A DNA stretch of 49,410 nucleotides from positions 517,109 to 566,518 of the forward strand of contig BFEA01000025.1 in assembly GCA_003427395.1 (NCBI GenBank). The letters are read 5' to 3'. Below the pieces are notes generated by a model. That model was given only the letters and a program-made list of their open reading frames with translations. It made no database searches and had not been told where the DNA came from. Source of the DNA: Chara braunii (Eukaryota; Streptophyta; Charophyceae; Charales; Characeae). The position numbers were made by a program, and so were the translations under genes. This document shows, piece after piece, positions 28,482-39,830 of this stretch (positions within the stretch are counted from its first letter, which is position 1; the number at the start of each line of letters is the position of its first letter).

Positions 28482-28760
28482 GTGTCGGTTGGACAAAGAC
28501 TACAGGATGGCGAGAATTATACCATGCCAACTTTTATGGTCTTCCCACTCATTTTGGCATGGTCTAAAGAGGAGTTGAGACTCCTCACAGCGATGAATGA
28601 GAATCAGCATCTCTTCATACCTCACAGTGCAATCGATACTGAGCCAGACATTTCTGACATGAGTAATGAGATTCAAAAATGGTTGGGTGCAGGTTATCGA
28701 TTGCGAAAAAATGGCCTGAAGTGCAGTGGATTAAGATCCTCAAAACGCTCCTTAGGCTAG
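28482..28760 (+). CDS. Unrecognised 92-codon ORF
   Basis: Reads WSKEELRLLTAMNENQHLF and HSAIDTEPDISDMSNEIQKW, with protein-like composition. In another frame just upstream (about 28445-28505) YHQGHSKEECRLDKD resembles the second half of a retroviral-type zinc knuckle (GH-x4-C), but the first two cysteines are absent. It could be a decayed retrotransposon gene; function unknown. Confidence 0.3.
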   Translation: MSVGQRLQDGENYTMPTFMVFPLILAWSKEELRLLTAMNENQHLFIPHSAIDTEPDISDMSNEIQKWLGAGYRLRKNGLKCSGLRSSKRSLG

Positions 28761-28960
28761 GAGGCCGGCGCTGCGCATCGCTAGCGCCCTGGTACTCTGC
28801 AGGGACCGGCTGGCAAGGCCCAGCCTGCTCTCTGTGTGACGCGTCAGCAACACTGACGTGGCTTTCACGCCGGATCATGTGCATGTCACGTGGCGTGCAA
28901 TGTAGTGCCCGTTTGAGAGGGGTGTTTCTGGTGGGGAAGGGGTGTTACTAGGAGTACGAG

Positions 28961-29646
28961 ATGCGATGTGTGACGTGGCAAGGGCTTACACGCGCCACGG
29001 CTTTAACTATGAGGAGCGATATTGGGGCGTTCATTATCGAGCCTGCAGCATCGACAGGGGCGAAGATGGCGTGCTTGAGTGACATGTGGACAGGAGACAC
29101 CGAATGGCTCTGCACTGCTCAAGCGACTGCTGCGCGCTTAAGTCAGATCCTGACGAAGTTGCGAATGGTTGTGATCGAAAGGGAGAAGTTGTCGATCTTG
29201 TGGATTCGAAGTGCTCAGCAATCTTTAATGGAGATTGGATGGGGGTTGGAAGAGGGGCCGGCCCCCCACCTGGAATTCATGGATCGGCCACGATCGAATG
29301 CGTTCATCCGGCGCTGCTATAATGACCTGGAGGAGGGGCAAGGTCTTTGTGGCGACTTGGAGGATAGACTCTACGACGACGACAACGACGATATCACGAA
29401 CGACGCTCGTGACAGCAGCATCACCATTGACTACGCGGTCGATACCGGCAACCATGACGACAATAATCAGCTCATCTGCGTCGCTGAGGCCTGCAAAAAC
29501 AACAACAACAGCAATGACACATTGACGGTGTCTGTGGCACAGGCCGCAAACATCAACAACAACAACCACATGGTGCGGGATAGAGGGATGGGAGGAGCAA
29601 TCTCCAGTCTGTGCGCGCCTGGGAACGATGACGATCTTGACACTGA

Positions 29647-29678
<32 letters not shown>

Positions 29679-29722
29679 CAGTACGCAACAACAAAACCTA
29701 CATCAGCAAAAAAAATTGGTGA
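28961..29722 (+). CDS. Unrecognised 253-codon Asp/Asn-rich ORF
   Basis: The first ~130 residues look protein-like (LSQILTKLRMVVIEREKLSI, RSAQQSLMEIGWG, MDRPRSNAFIRRCYNDLEEG). The second half is D/N-rich and ends in an (AAC)n-encoded Asn run (29647-29679). A good 5' splice-site match, AAAA|GTAAGTGT, lies just after the stop (about 29735-29746), so the ORF could be part of a spliced gene read in this or another frame. I recognise no family. A chance ORF remains possible. Confidence 0.35.
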
Positions 29723-30431
29723 CGATACTCGTGGAAAAGTAAGTGTGACTCGCCTGTTTCTCTCCCCCCTTTCTCCCCCTGCCACCCCGCTTTCCCTCCT
29801 GTCTTCTTTGGGGAGCGATTGGGGCCAAGGGCGAGAGGGTTGGGTGAGTGGAATGTTTGGTGAACACGAAGACAGTGCGGGGATGCCGGGGGTGGGATGG
29901 TGGCATGAAGACAACACCCTAATTAGCATCAAGGCCCCCCACCTTGTGTGGACTCATGGATCGTGCAGATCGTGGGGGGAGGTTGGTGCAGGTAATCTGA
30001 TACAACCTTGTTCCCTAATTTGAGTGCCCCTCCTCCGTGTGACGCAGTAAGAGCGCTTGGCTCAATCGCTGGTTATGAGGATCGAGGGGGGATATGGCGA
30101 TTTGGGGATTACCTATAATGTGATGACTTGGTGATAATTCTGGAATTAGCCATAATAGTTGACTTAACTCGCTATTCTGATTGCCTCTCCCCCTCATGGT
30201 GTTGTGAAGGTCTTGTTAGTGTATGATGAGGGTTTCGGAACATGAATTCCATTTTAACCGCGATGAGCAGTTAATCCCTTTGGTTGAGGGCAATCAATGT
30301 TGCTCATCAGATAATAGAGTGTGCCCACGTGTTGCTTCGGTTGATCATGCATGCATTCTGTGGGATGGACACGTAGCGTGTTGACATGAATTCGGGTGTT
30401 TTCAGAACACCTGGCTATAAATGTTGAGGGA
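29723..30431. other. Unassigned sequence
   Basis: No recognised gene or repeat. Confidence 0.4.
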
Positions 30432-30563
30432 CACTGGACCCGATTTCCAGCAGGTGTCGTTCCCCACCAATAGATGGAGCCTCCCCGAGCATGCTAGTGG
30501 TGTCTGCTCTTATCAGCACCCCTAGCATTCACTCGGGTTGTTTTCTCAAAAAAAAAAAAAAAA
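30432..30563 (+). mobile_element. SINE-like short repeat, copy 2
   Basis: Related to 21555-21675: GGACCCGATTTCCAGCAGGTG, TTCCCCACCAATAGATGGAGC, then a nested hairpin (CCGAG/CTCGG outside, GCTAG..GGTG/CACC..CTAGC inside) with loop TCTGCTCTTATCA, then a 15-base A run. The loop resembles U2 snRNA (TCTGTTCTTATCAG), possibly by chance. Confidence 0.65.
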
Positions 30564-30912
30564 CGCTCGACTTAGGGGAGGAATTCTCCCTCATCTTTCT
30601 CTTCATGTATGCCCGCAGACTGATAACACTTACGAATTGGCAAACATGTCACGCGCCAGATGGATTACATCGAGACATTTAGCCAACCCAAAGGGCTCAA
30701 TGGCTGTGAAAACAGATCTTGGTGGATTTTGGACTGCAGAGTGAGTTCGGTTTCGCCGGCCTCATGATGCAAAAAGTGGCAGAATGAATTCCAGTCCAAT
30801 CGTCTTTGCAATTCTGGTTTTTTTTTTCCCCCCCCTAAATGTTTCACCCATCTGGGAAGCACATGTTTTTTGGAAAGCCGAAAGGCATGTCTCGCCCTTA
30901 TCCGCTAATTGA
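30564..30912. other. Unassigned sequence upstream of LINE endonuclease
   Basis: May be the 5' region of the LINE piece that starts at 30913, but no ORF1 domain is visible. Confidence 0.35.
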
Positions 30913-31325
30913 GTGGACAAAATTAACATACTATCCTGGAATATGTGTGGCCTAGATACTAGAAGGGTCGAGCACAAACGCTCTTTGATCAAGATTGCAA
31001 CTAGAAATCACAATGCGAAGATTATATGTTTACAAGAAATAAAGTTGGATCATGAGGCAATAAATTCACAATTGTCTTGGTGGCGGGGCCCTCAATTTTG
31101 GGCCCCGACCATTGGAATCAAGGTGGGGTTAGCAGTTTTGTTTGCTCCAACATTGCCAATAATTTTCAAATACTATTTGTGGGACTCGGATGGAAAGTGG
31201 GTATGGGCTGCTTTCGAAATGGATGGATTGATGCGGGCGACTCATATGCTCCTTCAGATCTTAGGTCCAGGGAAATCTTTTTCGAATTCTTGTCGAGCAT
31301 TGTTTCCAAGGGGCAGTAGCAGCTG
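30913..31325 (+). pseudogene. LINE ORF2 N-terminus: AP endonuclease fragment
   Basis: Starts MDKINILSWNMCGL and contains IICLQEIKLD, the first two conserved blocks of LINE AP-type endonucleases (SWN-x-G, then QE). After a frameshift near 31200 the frame reads SYAPSDLRSREIFFEFLSSI, the next endonuclease block. The homology ends at about 31325, where sequence from the opposite strand of a LINE begins. It is close to the endonuclease start of the LINE at 42167-46620 (MDKVKILSGNILGL), so both belong to related families. Confidence 0.85.
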
Positions 31326-31329
31326 GCCC

Positions 31330-32480
31330 GGTACTGGGCGGTGAGTGACCGAGATTGGTTTCCACTGCCAGCGGCGCTTATTCTGCCACCAAGGCTTCCA
31401 CAACATGCATTGTGATGCATCAAGTTCCCCCAGTTTCTTGTTCGGATCCAACCATAGTTCCTCAAACAGGGCTATTTGTTTGTTCTCCGGAGTTGGTATG
31501 TCATTTGAGCTAGGAAGTCGTTTAGTTGGGTCCAGACCTTGTAGATGGCAGTGCAAACAGTATCAATGATGTGCGATCTAGGTTGTTGGTATCCGAAGAG
31601 GTTTTCTTTGAATTTCTTTCCGCGCGTGAGAACATCTGGCTCGCCAAGTTGTCATCGGTACTTCCAGCTTGGTGAGCGAGAAGAGGTTCGTCCGAAACGG
31701 CGTTCATGTTCGTGCATTGTTGGGCAGCTGATCTAGTAGTATAACTGCTGGGTCCCTAGGAAGTTATGTCCCATGAAGTATAGCCATGCAGCGCTCCACC
31801 ACTGCCATATCTTCTTTGCCACCGGACAGAAGAGGAGACAGTGCACAGAATCTGGAATTTGCTTCGGGGTAGATTTACCACAGTAGGTACAGATAGGCGG
31901 CGTCATTTGCTTTTGTTCTAGTTGTGAGCGGGACACCACCCAGTTAGGGGTTGGTAGGCATCTATAAAGAATTTGTGTGAGATGTGGACATCAGTTGGGC
32001 ATAGCGAGATTAGGTAATCTTCCTGGTCTGTGAGTGTGGAGTCTCGTTTCCACCGGTCTTTTACTGTTTTTGTGATGTCTGTCTTCCTATGTATTTTTCT
32101 GTAGCAATCCTTCACTTTGAACTTCCAGAGGGGGAGCGACTTAGCACCCTCCTAGTGCCAGAGGGATTGTTGATTCGTACCCATACCAACTGTCCTTGTC
32201 ATCCCAAAACCCTAACCAGAATGAGAGCGGTCTAGGGTTGTCGGGTGTCTAAGTTTGCGTTTTTCTTTTAGCAGGGTCAGCCGAGCCCCCCACAGTTCCA
32301 GTTCACAAGCCTTCAACTCCCCCTGCTCTGCCATGCAATTGCTCACCTTAAATATGACCACTGAGGAGGGGAGTGCTGTCACAGGTACCACCTAGTCTCC
32401 TTTCTGGACTCGCGGGACTTGTTTAAGGGCCCTGAGCCAGGCAATGGGGACAACTTTTTGAAGGGTATTGAATACCAATG
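31330..32480 (-). pseudogene. LINE ORF2 C-terminal fragment, inverted
   Basis: Read on the minus strand from 32480 the frames give VVIFKVSNCMAEQGELKACE, then (32115-31918) YRKIHRKTDITKTVKDRWKR and ISHKFFIDAYQPLTG. Next (31939-31733) comes the zf-RVT motif ICTYCGKSTPKQIPDSVHC with LLFCPVAKKIWQWW, then IIDTVCTAIYKVWTQLNDFL. At least four stops or frameshifts intervene. It points toward, and abuts, the plus-strand endonuclease piece at 30913-31325. Confidence 0.8.
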
Positions 32481-33039
32481 AAGATTATCTATAATCTACA
32501 CCATGTATTCATATTAATCTATATCAATATCTCTATACACTTAAAGATTGCAAAGGGCCCAGCGTGACGCTTCCCGCTGGGCCCAGCGAAATTCTGTGCG
32601 GCCGCGGGCGGGACTGGGGCAAGGGAAGAAATCAGCGGCGGCTTTTCGCGGAGGGACTGCGGGCGGGACTGAGGGTGGCGGCGTTTCGTGGTGACCGCAT
32701 GTGGACCTGTGTGCATATCGACCAGTGCGAGAGTGCGGTGTGGCCCTGCGGGTTTTTTTTCTTTGGGCCGTGGTGTAGGGCGCAGGCGAGACAGATGACG
32801 TTATCCGAGCGTTTTTTTACGGCGATCTACAGTGGTTGTATGTGCAGTGCAGTGCGCGGGGTATGGCATGGTGGAGGGATGGTAGCCGGGTGCGGACTGT
32901 GGGAGTGTCGTGTTTGAGCTATGGCGCGATTGCCAGCAGGGCGTCGTGGACCGGCAACGACGCGTGCGCGTGCGGGCAGTGTGCGTGGTGGGGGAGTGGG
33001 CCGAACCTAAAGACGCGTGCGCGTCGGCGAACTGTGCGT
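32481..33039. other. Unassigned GC-rich sequence
   Basis: No recognised gene. Confidence 0.4.
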
Positions 33040-33480
33040 GGACGATGCACAAGGGGGAAGAGGAGGTGGCACAAGGAAGAGGGGGAGGAGCAGGCCGCAC
33101 GAGGAGGACGAGAGGTTGCAGCGGAGGTCGGAAGGGAGGTTGGAGGAGGTCGCGCGAGTGGTTTGAGGAGGCCAGACGAGGACACATGACCGGGAGGAGA
33201 AGGTGGCGTAAGGAGGAGGAGGAGCTGGATGAGGTCAGTAGAGAGGTGTGAGAAGGTCGCGAGAGGGGGAGGAGGACGCTGTGCAAGGGGGAGGCATGGG
33301 TCGTGGGAGGGGTAGGAGCAGGTCGCACGCTTGGGACGAGAGGTTGCAGGAGGTCATGCGGCAGGGGAAGGAGGAGGTCGTGCTAGGGGGAGGATTTCGT
33401 CCGAGCGGGAGGGGGTCGTGAGGAGGACAAGGATGTCACGATAGGGGGAGGAGGTTGCACAAGGGGGCGCACACTGTCGG
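33040..33480. repeat. Degenerate GGGGGAGGAGGTCG repeat
   Basis: The plus strand is made of variants of GGGGGAGGAGGTCGCGC with unit lengths of about 25-45 bp. ORFs on both strands here are R/G/E- or S/P-rich by composition only. Confidence 0.7.
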
Positions 33481-34899
33481 AGGGGGCAGTGTCCTGGCCC
33501 TCCGTTGGTATCGAGTACCTGCTCATATACTCCTGATGAGTACCCTATGCCTGCTCCAGGCAGGATTCGCTGTGTACCTGTTGCCAACCCTGGAGACTGT
33601 GTACCACACGGGTGCCCCAGGCATGTCCGGGCGCTGCTCTACTGCGGACAGGTCCGGTTAGTGTTTACCTCAACAAAAGGATGGGGGTGCGCCATTGGAC
33701 TTTCCTTTTGTCCATGCAGGCTCGGCCCTGTTGAACAGCAGAGCACTACCGGCCTTTGGCCTCGGTAGCCGCCAGGCTCGCCCAGGGACGTGAAGGTAGA
33801 GAGACCGGCGCAGTTTTTTCTACCGCGGGCCGAGTGCCCCTAGCTAAGTTATGGGTTACATGCACGGAGTTGCTGTCACAATCGAGCGGAAAAGAATTAA
33901 AGAAAGAAAAAGAAAGGAAAATAAAAAGCGAAAGGAAGTCGTGTGTCAGGTCTGCGCGCTGATCTGACCCCTTGCTTTAGTTTGGGATGATCTAGCGGCT
34001 TCTGGTCGTAACGACGTTATAATTTCCTTCTTTTTTCTTGCTTTTGTTATTATTATTTTCGTTAATTTTACCAGCTATCCTTTCGAGCCTGCTTCCTTTT
34101 TCAGCCCTTCTGTCACTTCGCGGGGGGGGGCTAACGGTTCATTTTCGAACCTTGGTTGCAAGTTGGCAGCCAGATCACGTTCAACTCATTTTCGATATGA
34201 CTAATTGAGCGCTGCATAGCGGGACCCCAAAAGAAGGGGCAACCCGCGACCGCTTTGGTAGGAGGGTTATTACCTCCTCTGAAAGGTCATAAGCCTCCTC
34301 CTTGCCATCGGACACGGGTACTCATGAGGGGTAGTCCGACGACCTCCTTTTGAAAGGAGGGACACGTCCGCCAGTATCCCATTATGGGAACACTACGTCG
34401 AGCCTGTGGTCGTTTCATACAAAAAATGAAGCGACTAGTGATTGACGGCTAAGTGAGCCACTTGTGTTATGACCGTTGGGGTTCGGCTTCCTGTTTTTTC
34501 CTTTTTTATTTTACTCGCCTTATTAAAATTTTGAAAAGCAATTTTTCCTTTCAATTTTACGGAGTATGAAAAAGGTATTTGAATCCCTCGTTCAGAGCAC
34601 GGGGATCGCGGTAAGCAACGATCCTATAAAAGTTTAGGAAAACGAGCCTTCGTCCACTTGGACTTAAGCAGTCATGTTACGTCGAGCACGGCTGAGTTAA
34701 AGGGGGAGGACCGAGCGGCGAAGTGAACGCGTGAGTTCCTTTGTGCGCACATGCCCTGAGCGTTTGGTTTTGGCTATTGCGGAGCCGGCAGACAGGTACC
34801 GTATAGGGCCTGGTCGGAAAAGGCTCGATCATGGTGCGCAGTAGCGGGTTATATGGGTACAGGCCGAGGTACCTCCAGTTTCTCTGAAGGTGGGAGCGA
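33481..34899. other. Unassigned sequence
   Basis: Contains a purine-only stretch (33890-33940) and the hairpin-like ACCGGCCTTTGGCCTCGGT. The part from about 34120 to 34880 has a distinctive, non-repetitive composition with many short inverted words (for example GGAGGGTTATTACCTCC), as in structured leader or LTR sequences. No family is recognised. Confidence 0.4.
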
Positions 34900-35320
34900 A
34901 TGTCAGGCGAGGGGTCTGTCGTGACGACTATGTTGGACTACATTCGATGCAACCAGGAGTCCAGGCTGAAAATGAACGTGGAAGGAGGGAAAGAAGAAGA
35001 AATGAGGGCAGATCAGGGTCTGCAGTTGACGATCACGGAGGCTAAGGACAGAGTCGAGAGGTATAAGACGAGACGGGGTCACGGATGAAATCAAGGTGAC
35101 CGTCTCGTACGTAGAGGGAGAGACCTCGACGGACACTACAAAGAGGGAACAACGGCACCTAGACTGCGACACGGAAGCAGAGAGTGAGGAGAGTGACCAG
35201 GAAGTCCGGACCCAGTCTTGGCATGGACTGAACCAGTGGCGGCGGAATCCCCCAACTGCGGAACCTATGGAAAGTGGCCCAGAGGCCAACTCGCGACGAC
35301 GATGTACTTGGGGGCGCTAA
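34900..35320 (+). pseudogene. Unrecognised frameshifted ORF
   Basis: One frame (34900-35088) reads MSGEGSVVTTMLDYIRCNQE and KDRVERYKTRRG. A second continues (from about 35085 to 35320) as IKVTVSYVEGETSTDTTKRE and SWHGLNQWRRNPPTAEPMES. Together they look like one hydrophilic, charged protein broken by a frameshift near 35080. A retroelement gag-type protein is possible, but no zinc knuckle or capsid motif is visible. Confidence 0.35.
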
Positions 35321-36923
35321 GCAGTCATGGGAAAGAAGGAGGGCGCTAGGCAGTTGCAAAAGAAAGACGTGCATGACAATCAAAAGAGAGAGAGGGGGGG
35401 AGAGGGCAATTTACTTCTTGACGTCAGCTTGACTCCCATGCGCGACGACAGGGTAGTGGGCAGTGACCACTGCTACAGTCGTTTCCGAACGAGTAGAGGA
35501 AAGGAAGGGAGTCTATGTGTGTGCTCTGGTTGGACAGCTAATGAGGCGTTGTGCTAACCTCTATGTGTGCGGGGAAACATCGTGTGTCTGAGTATGTGAG
35601 TAGCATGACGCTGCGCTAATTAGGTCATGTGTTGGGAGAGACGGGTATTCCCCCTGTCCGTTGTCATCACTACCTATCTGGTCTGAATGATCTTCTTGCT
35701 CGCCTCTAAAAGCAATGAGCGAGTGAATGGTGTTAAGATGGGAGTTGATCAACGCGCACGATTCTTCTACGACAACGCGTAACTTAACGATTTAAGCTCA
35801 TCAGGCTCCTGCTGGTTAACTACAAGGGGGGTCAAACATGCTCTTAGAAACTATCATTTTGTTCACTCTCGTTGACATCTTGAGACAATGTTCCACGCGC
35901 GGGTTGTCGCTTCATGTCTCGCCCTCATCATAGCCAGCGTGTACCACTTGTGCATGAACTCGTTGTGGTCACCATAGTCATTCCAATGTTGTCGGTGTAT
36001 GATTAGTGGGACACTGTATTGACTATCGCCTACGCAGAGAGTAGGTGCGAGGCGGTGAAAAGGTGCATGCATGTGTGAGCGGGTGGTGCGCACCGGAGGG
36101 TGAGGAGACAAGCATGGACGAGAGGGACATCGGTAGAAGGGAAGGCGGTGCTGAAAGATAGTCAGGCGAACATGCAGAGGACGCGTAAACACGTGCAAGT
36201 AAGAAAAGTGGTCAGGCTAACGGAAAGTAAGAGGTTGATGACGCAACCTTTGAGCCAACAGTTGCTGGCATTGGTTTCACATTGACCATCAGGGACGAGT
36301 TCTTTGGCGTCAGGGGCTTCTAGTCCTTCATGTCAAGGTTTTTCGTTGAGATCTAGTTAACCTCCACGGCCAGTCATGAGTCTCCGGGCTTTTGAGATTG
36401 TCACGCATGAGTGTCTACTTGGAGTTGTTCCTGCTGCTGACCGAGGGGTGCTCGCCATAACTAATCAAGAACTGGCTATTACTGTACCGACTATCGGAAT
36501 CATAGTCGTTTATTGCTGCCTCGATTCTAGAAGTTATTAACTAAGCGTAACCCTAGCCTTTATTGTGTTGTTTTCGAGAACCGTAGTCGAGTACGATTAG
36601 ACTATAGTTGTGTCGGTTTTTCTTGGAGCATAACAGGAAGTGATCTGGACGCCGTCACGTGAATTACCATCTGCCTTCGTAGGCATAGACAAGCTTATCA
36701 GTAAACGGATTACGAGGACGATGAATCGTGTGCTGAAAGCAGATAGAGTGTCTAGGTTGGAATGATAAACGGTGACTGTGTTTGAATGGGGAGGGGAGCT
36801 TAATCATAGATAAGGCCTATGATTGATTCGCTTGAAAACCTCCTCGTCTCCCCTCTTTTGTTCCTCAGTCTACTTATGCCTCTCTTCCTTATTTTTATGT
36901 TTATGTTTACTTAATACAATCAT
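35321..36923. other. Unassigned sequence
   Basis: No recognised gene, repeat or transposon end. Composition resembles the surrounding 34-40 kb stretch and differs from the repeat-rich DNA to the left. Confidence 0.4.
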
Positions 36924-37213
36924 TGCCCCCTTTCGTTTGCTCCCCCTGACCTCTCGTTGCAAGGACAATCGGTGCAGTGTAGTCATGCNNNNNNNNNNNN
37001 NNNNNNNNNNNNNNNNNNNNNNNNNNNNNNNNNNNNNNNNNNNNNNNNNNNNNNNNNNNNNNNNNNNNNNNNNNNNNNNNNNNNNNNNNNNNNNNNNNNN
37101 NNNNNNNNNNNNNNNNNNNNNNNNNNNNNNNNNNNNNNNNNNNNNNNNTGCCCCCTTTCGTTTGCTCCCCCTGACCTCTCGTTGCAAGGACAATCGGTGC
37201 AGTGTAGTCATGC
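36924..37213. other. 160-base assembly gap flanked by identical 65-bp sequence
   Basis: The N run is 36989-37148. The 65 bp to its left (36924-36988, starting TGCCCCCTTTCGTTTGCTCC) are repeated exactly to its right (37149-37213). This is the signature of two contig ends that overlap but were not merged. A tandem repeat is less likely, given that a second gap (18193-18267) shows the same pattern. Confidence 0.88.
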
Positions 37214-37365
37214 ACGGGTCATTTAATTGGGTTTGCGGGCTTGCGGGCGTGCTCAGACTGCATGTATCTTTTTGTTGAAGCTCTAGCCACCTATTTAAGT
37301 GGGACAAAACTGTGTGATCCTGGGTCTACCCTAAGATAGGGCACAATGCGGTTAACCAGGGGTGT

Positions 37366-37703
37366 TATTTTTGATGAATTTTGCACCGAATTGCACTGAA
37401 ACTGTCATATTGTGCTGATTTTTTGCTTTTTTTTTTTTTTTTTTATATATGTGCTTTAGGGTACGTCATGTGTGNAGTTTTGACATGTTTGGATCAATAA
37501 TGAAAAAGTTGGCATTTTGTTAAATTCGTTGGACGCCTCATTTTGACTCTAATAGTGTCTTTGTGTTAGGGTTTCATAGTGTTTTTTTGTTTTTTTTTTG
37601 TTCTTTTTGGCCTGTTTCCTTTTTTGATGTTTGCACTATGGTCTCATATCGTTTGTTTTTCAAATTTTTGATGAAATTTACACCGCAATTGCCAACGAAA
37701 ACG
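37366..37703. repeat. ~38-bp diverged direct repeat
   Basis: ATTTTTGATGAATTTTGCAC..AATTGC..GAAAC (37366-37403) recurs as ATTTTTGATGAAATTTACAC..AATTGCCAACGAAAAC (37664-37703). One ambiguous base lies between them at 37475. Confidence 0.65.
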
Positions 37704-39038
37704 ACGAATATTTGGGCCCCCGTTAACCGTCTCTCCACAATGCGGGTAACCTAATCTCATCCGCTCACCTGCATGTGATGAGCAAAAAAAAGTCCGTTCT
37801 CAGAAGAGTCGCCTACCTTCTGGCAAAATACCTTCTTGATGGTGATTGAAGTGTGAGGTAGTATTTATGAGTGAAGCTAAAGGAAAACGGACATGAAAAG
37901 AGATTAAATGCACGAGGGGGGGGGGGGATCGAAATGAACCCCTTACGCTACCTCGTTAGTATAATTAGATGAGTCGGAAGTCTCGCAATCTAATGAAAGA
38001 GGGCAAGCACAAGGCCCATGGCGTAAACCTGGGGATCCTTCATGTGACTCGACACCTGCGGTTATCTCATCTTTAATGCTCAGAATAGCCTTTTAAACAA
38101 GAAATCATATCTACAGCTTTATGTGTATTACTAGGACGGAACTGTCGTTAATGAACCGTTGTAACAAGTCGGCTAAGCTTCAAGTTGTTCCACATCGTTG
38201 TACACGTTCTGACCTCTTCAGGGAAAACATTTCGCGTTATGGGAAGGTAAAGCTTCACTCAAAAAATATTGCACGAAATGAGGGTGAGTCTTGCGTTCAG
38301 GAGCTCGCGTAATGTATAAGTGGATTTTGCACCGGGGGCTCTATGCTGAATAAGAGATTCCTCGTGATGAACGGATGAGCCATTCGCAGAAAGCTCATGT
38401 GACCAATTGTTGTGAGTAAAATAAGGCCCTGTGGGTAGCGCAACTCTCGAACCCAGTTACATCTATGTTCAGCTAAGTCCTTCGTGGTGCTCTAGTGTTG
38501 GTAACTGCCAACAGTATTTGGCGTGTGACCCGGGGCTGGTTGTTACTGCTTGTGGTCAGTTTGATGACTCTAACAGGGTTTACCAGCAAGCACCCACCGC
38601 TGCCTAATGGAAAACCAGGGTTGTACCTGGACCATTATTTAAGGAGAAAATTCCCAGAATCTTAAGGGCATGGGCAAGTTAGTCTTACATCTTGATTGCC
38701 TTGATCCGAGTTTTCTAGTTGTGCTGAGAGAGAATCAGCTACGGTCGAATTATCAAGGGCCCTATTGAGTAACTCGTGATGGGGTGACCGAGACGTGATT
38801 CTACTCAAGCTCGTTTGCCCCTCACTCTGGTAACTCTGGTAACTCTGGTACAAAGGCACCTTAGACCGCGAGGCGAATCGCCACTAGTCGTTGCACTCTT
38901 CACTGACAGCCAATCGTTAATCGCAAGATGAAAGTAACTTTCTAAGCTCTCGAATGATAAGGATTTTCACACTCTATCTTAACTCGTTAAAAGTGGACGG
39001 GGCAACTTAGACTATCATTGCTAAGAAAGTGAGAAAAT
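37704..39038. other. Unassigned sequence
   Basis: A short G run at 37917-37927 and a TAACTCTGG triple repeat at about 38829-38849. No gene is recognised. Confidence 0.4.
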
Positions 39039-39290
39039 ATGGGAAGTAAGAGCACACTAGCAATGTTATGTACACTTCATCGGGACAGAGTAGAAGGTTG
39101 GGTGGAGACGGCCGTCGGAGATATCAAATACCATATAAACTTCATGAAGGCCCAGGCGCTAGAGCTAGTGAAAGAGAATAAATTAATCGAGTATACCATT
39201 TATTTCTATGGAATAGACGACCAGCTACATAGTATAGGTTCCTCATTAGAAACAGTAGAACAAGCCAAGACAAAGTTTTGGAATGCATGA
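39039..39290 (+). CDS. Unrecognised 83-codon ORF
   Basis: Reads MGSKSTLAMLCTLHRDRVEG, then VGDIKYHINFMKAQALELVK and YTIYFYGIDDQLHSIGSSLE. The composition is clearly protein-like and forms plausible helices. It ends at a TGA, after which no homology is evident. Probably a piece of a larger decayed gene shared with 39831-40578; no family is recognised. Confidence 0.4.
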   Translation: MGSKSTLAMLCTLHRDRVEGWVETAVGDIKYHINFMKAQALELVKENKLIEYTIYFYGIDDQLHSIGSSLETVEQAKTKFWNA

Positions 39291-39830
39291 GCTCAAGTGT
39301 GGAGACGTCCAATTCCTCTACTCTCTGATTTTCAAAGAGTTGACCTCCAGGATTTTTCCAGAAAATTGTACATCGTCTTCCAGTCTTCAGTAAACAGAAC
39401 GATCCGCCGAGGTCCAACGAAGTCGGGATTAAAAGGTTGTTTCTCCCCGTCAAAATCCTCAAAATAGTACCCTGTCGCCGGCGGTTAACTCCTAGTGTTT
39501 TGGAGTCTGGCAACATGGTTGTCTAAAGGAATTATCAAACTCCTTGCTGGAATCGGTCTTTATTCTTTTAACACCCAAGCCAACAGCAATCAAACAACAC
39601 TCTTGCTTCCATGGAATCAGTGGACCGAGCACGGAGGGTCGTCAAGAGCCAGTAGTAAGAACGAAAAGTAATAAAATATCTTGTGAGCAGCTCGTGTAAC
39701 TTCGTAAAGATGAATTGGTAAGGTGGGGATCACTCGACAACATTCGGAGATCAAAAGTGAGAGGGAACGTTCGACACTATCAGGAGACAAACTGTGTTCA
39801 AGTATACTGTGCGTTAGCGGGCTCTGATTT

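Noticed and set aside
28445-28505. Retroviral-type CCHC zinc knuckle
   Set aside because: Only GH-x4-C is present; the first two cysteine positions are other residues.
30913-32480. Twin-primed LINE insertion
   Set aside because: In twin priming the inverted part is the 5' side placed before the 3' part and its tail; here the parts are arranged the other way round.
33078-33328. Ser/Pro-rich and Arg/Glu-rich ORFs around 32.8-33.3 kb
   Set aside because: Translation of the degenerate GGGGGAGGAGGTCG repeat.
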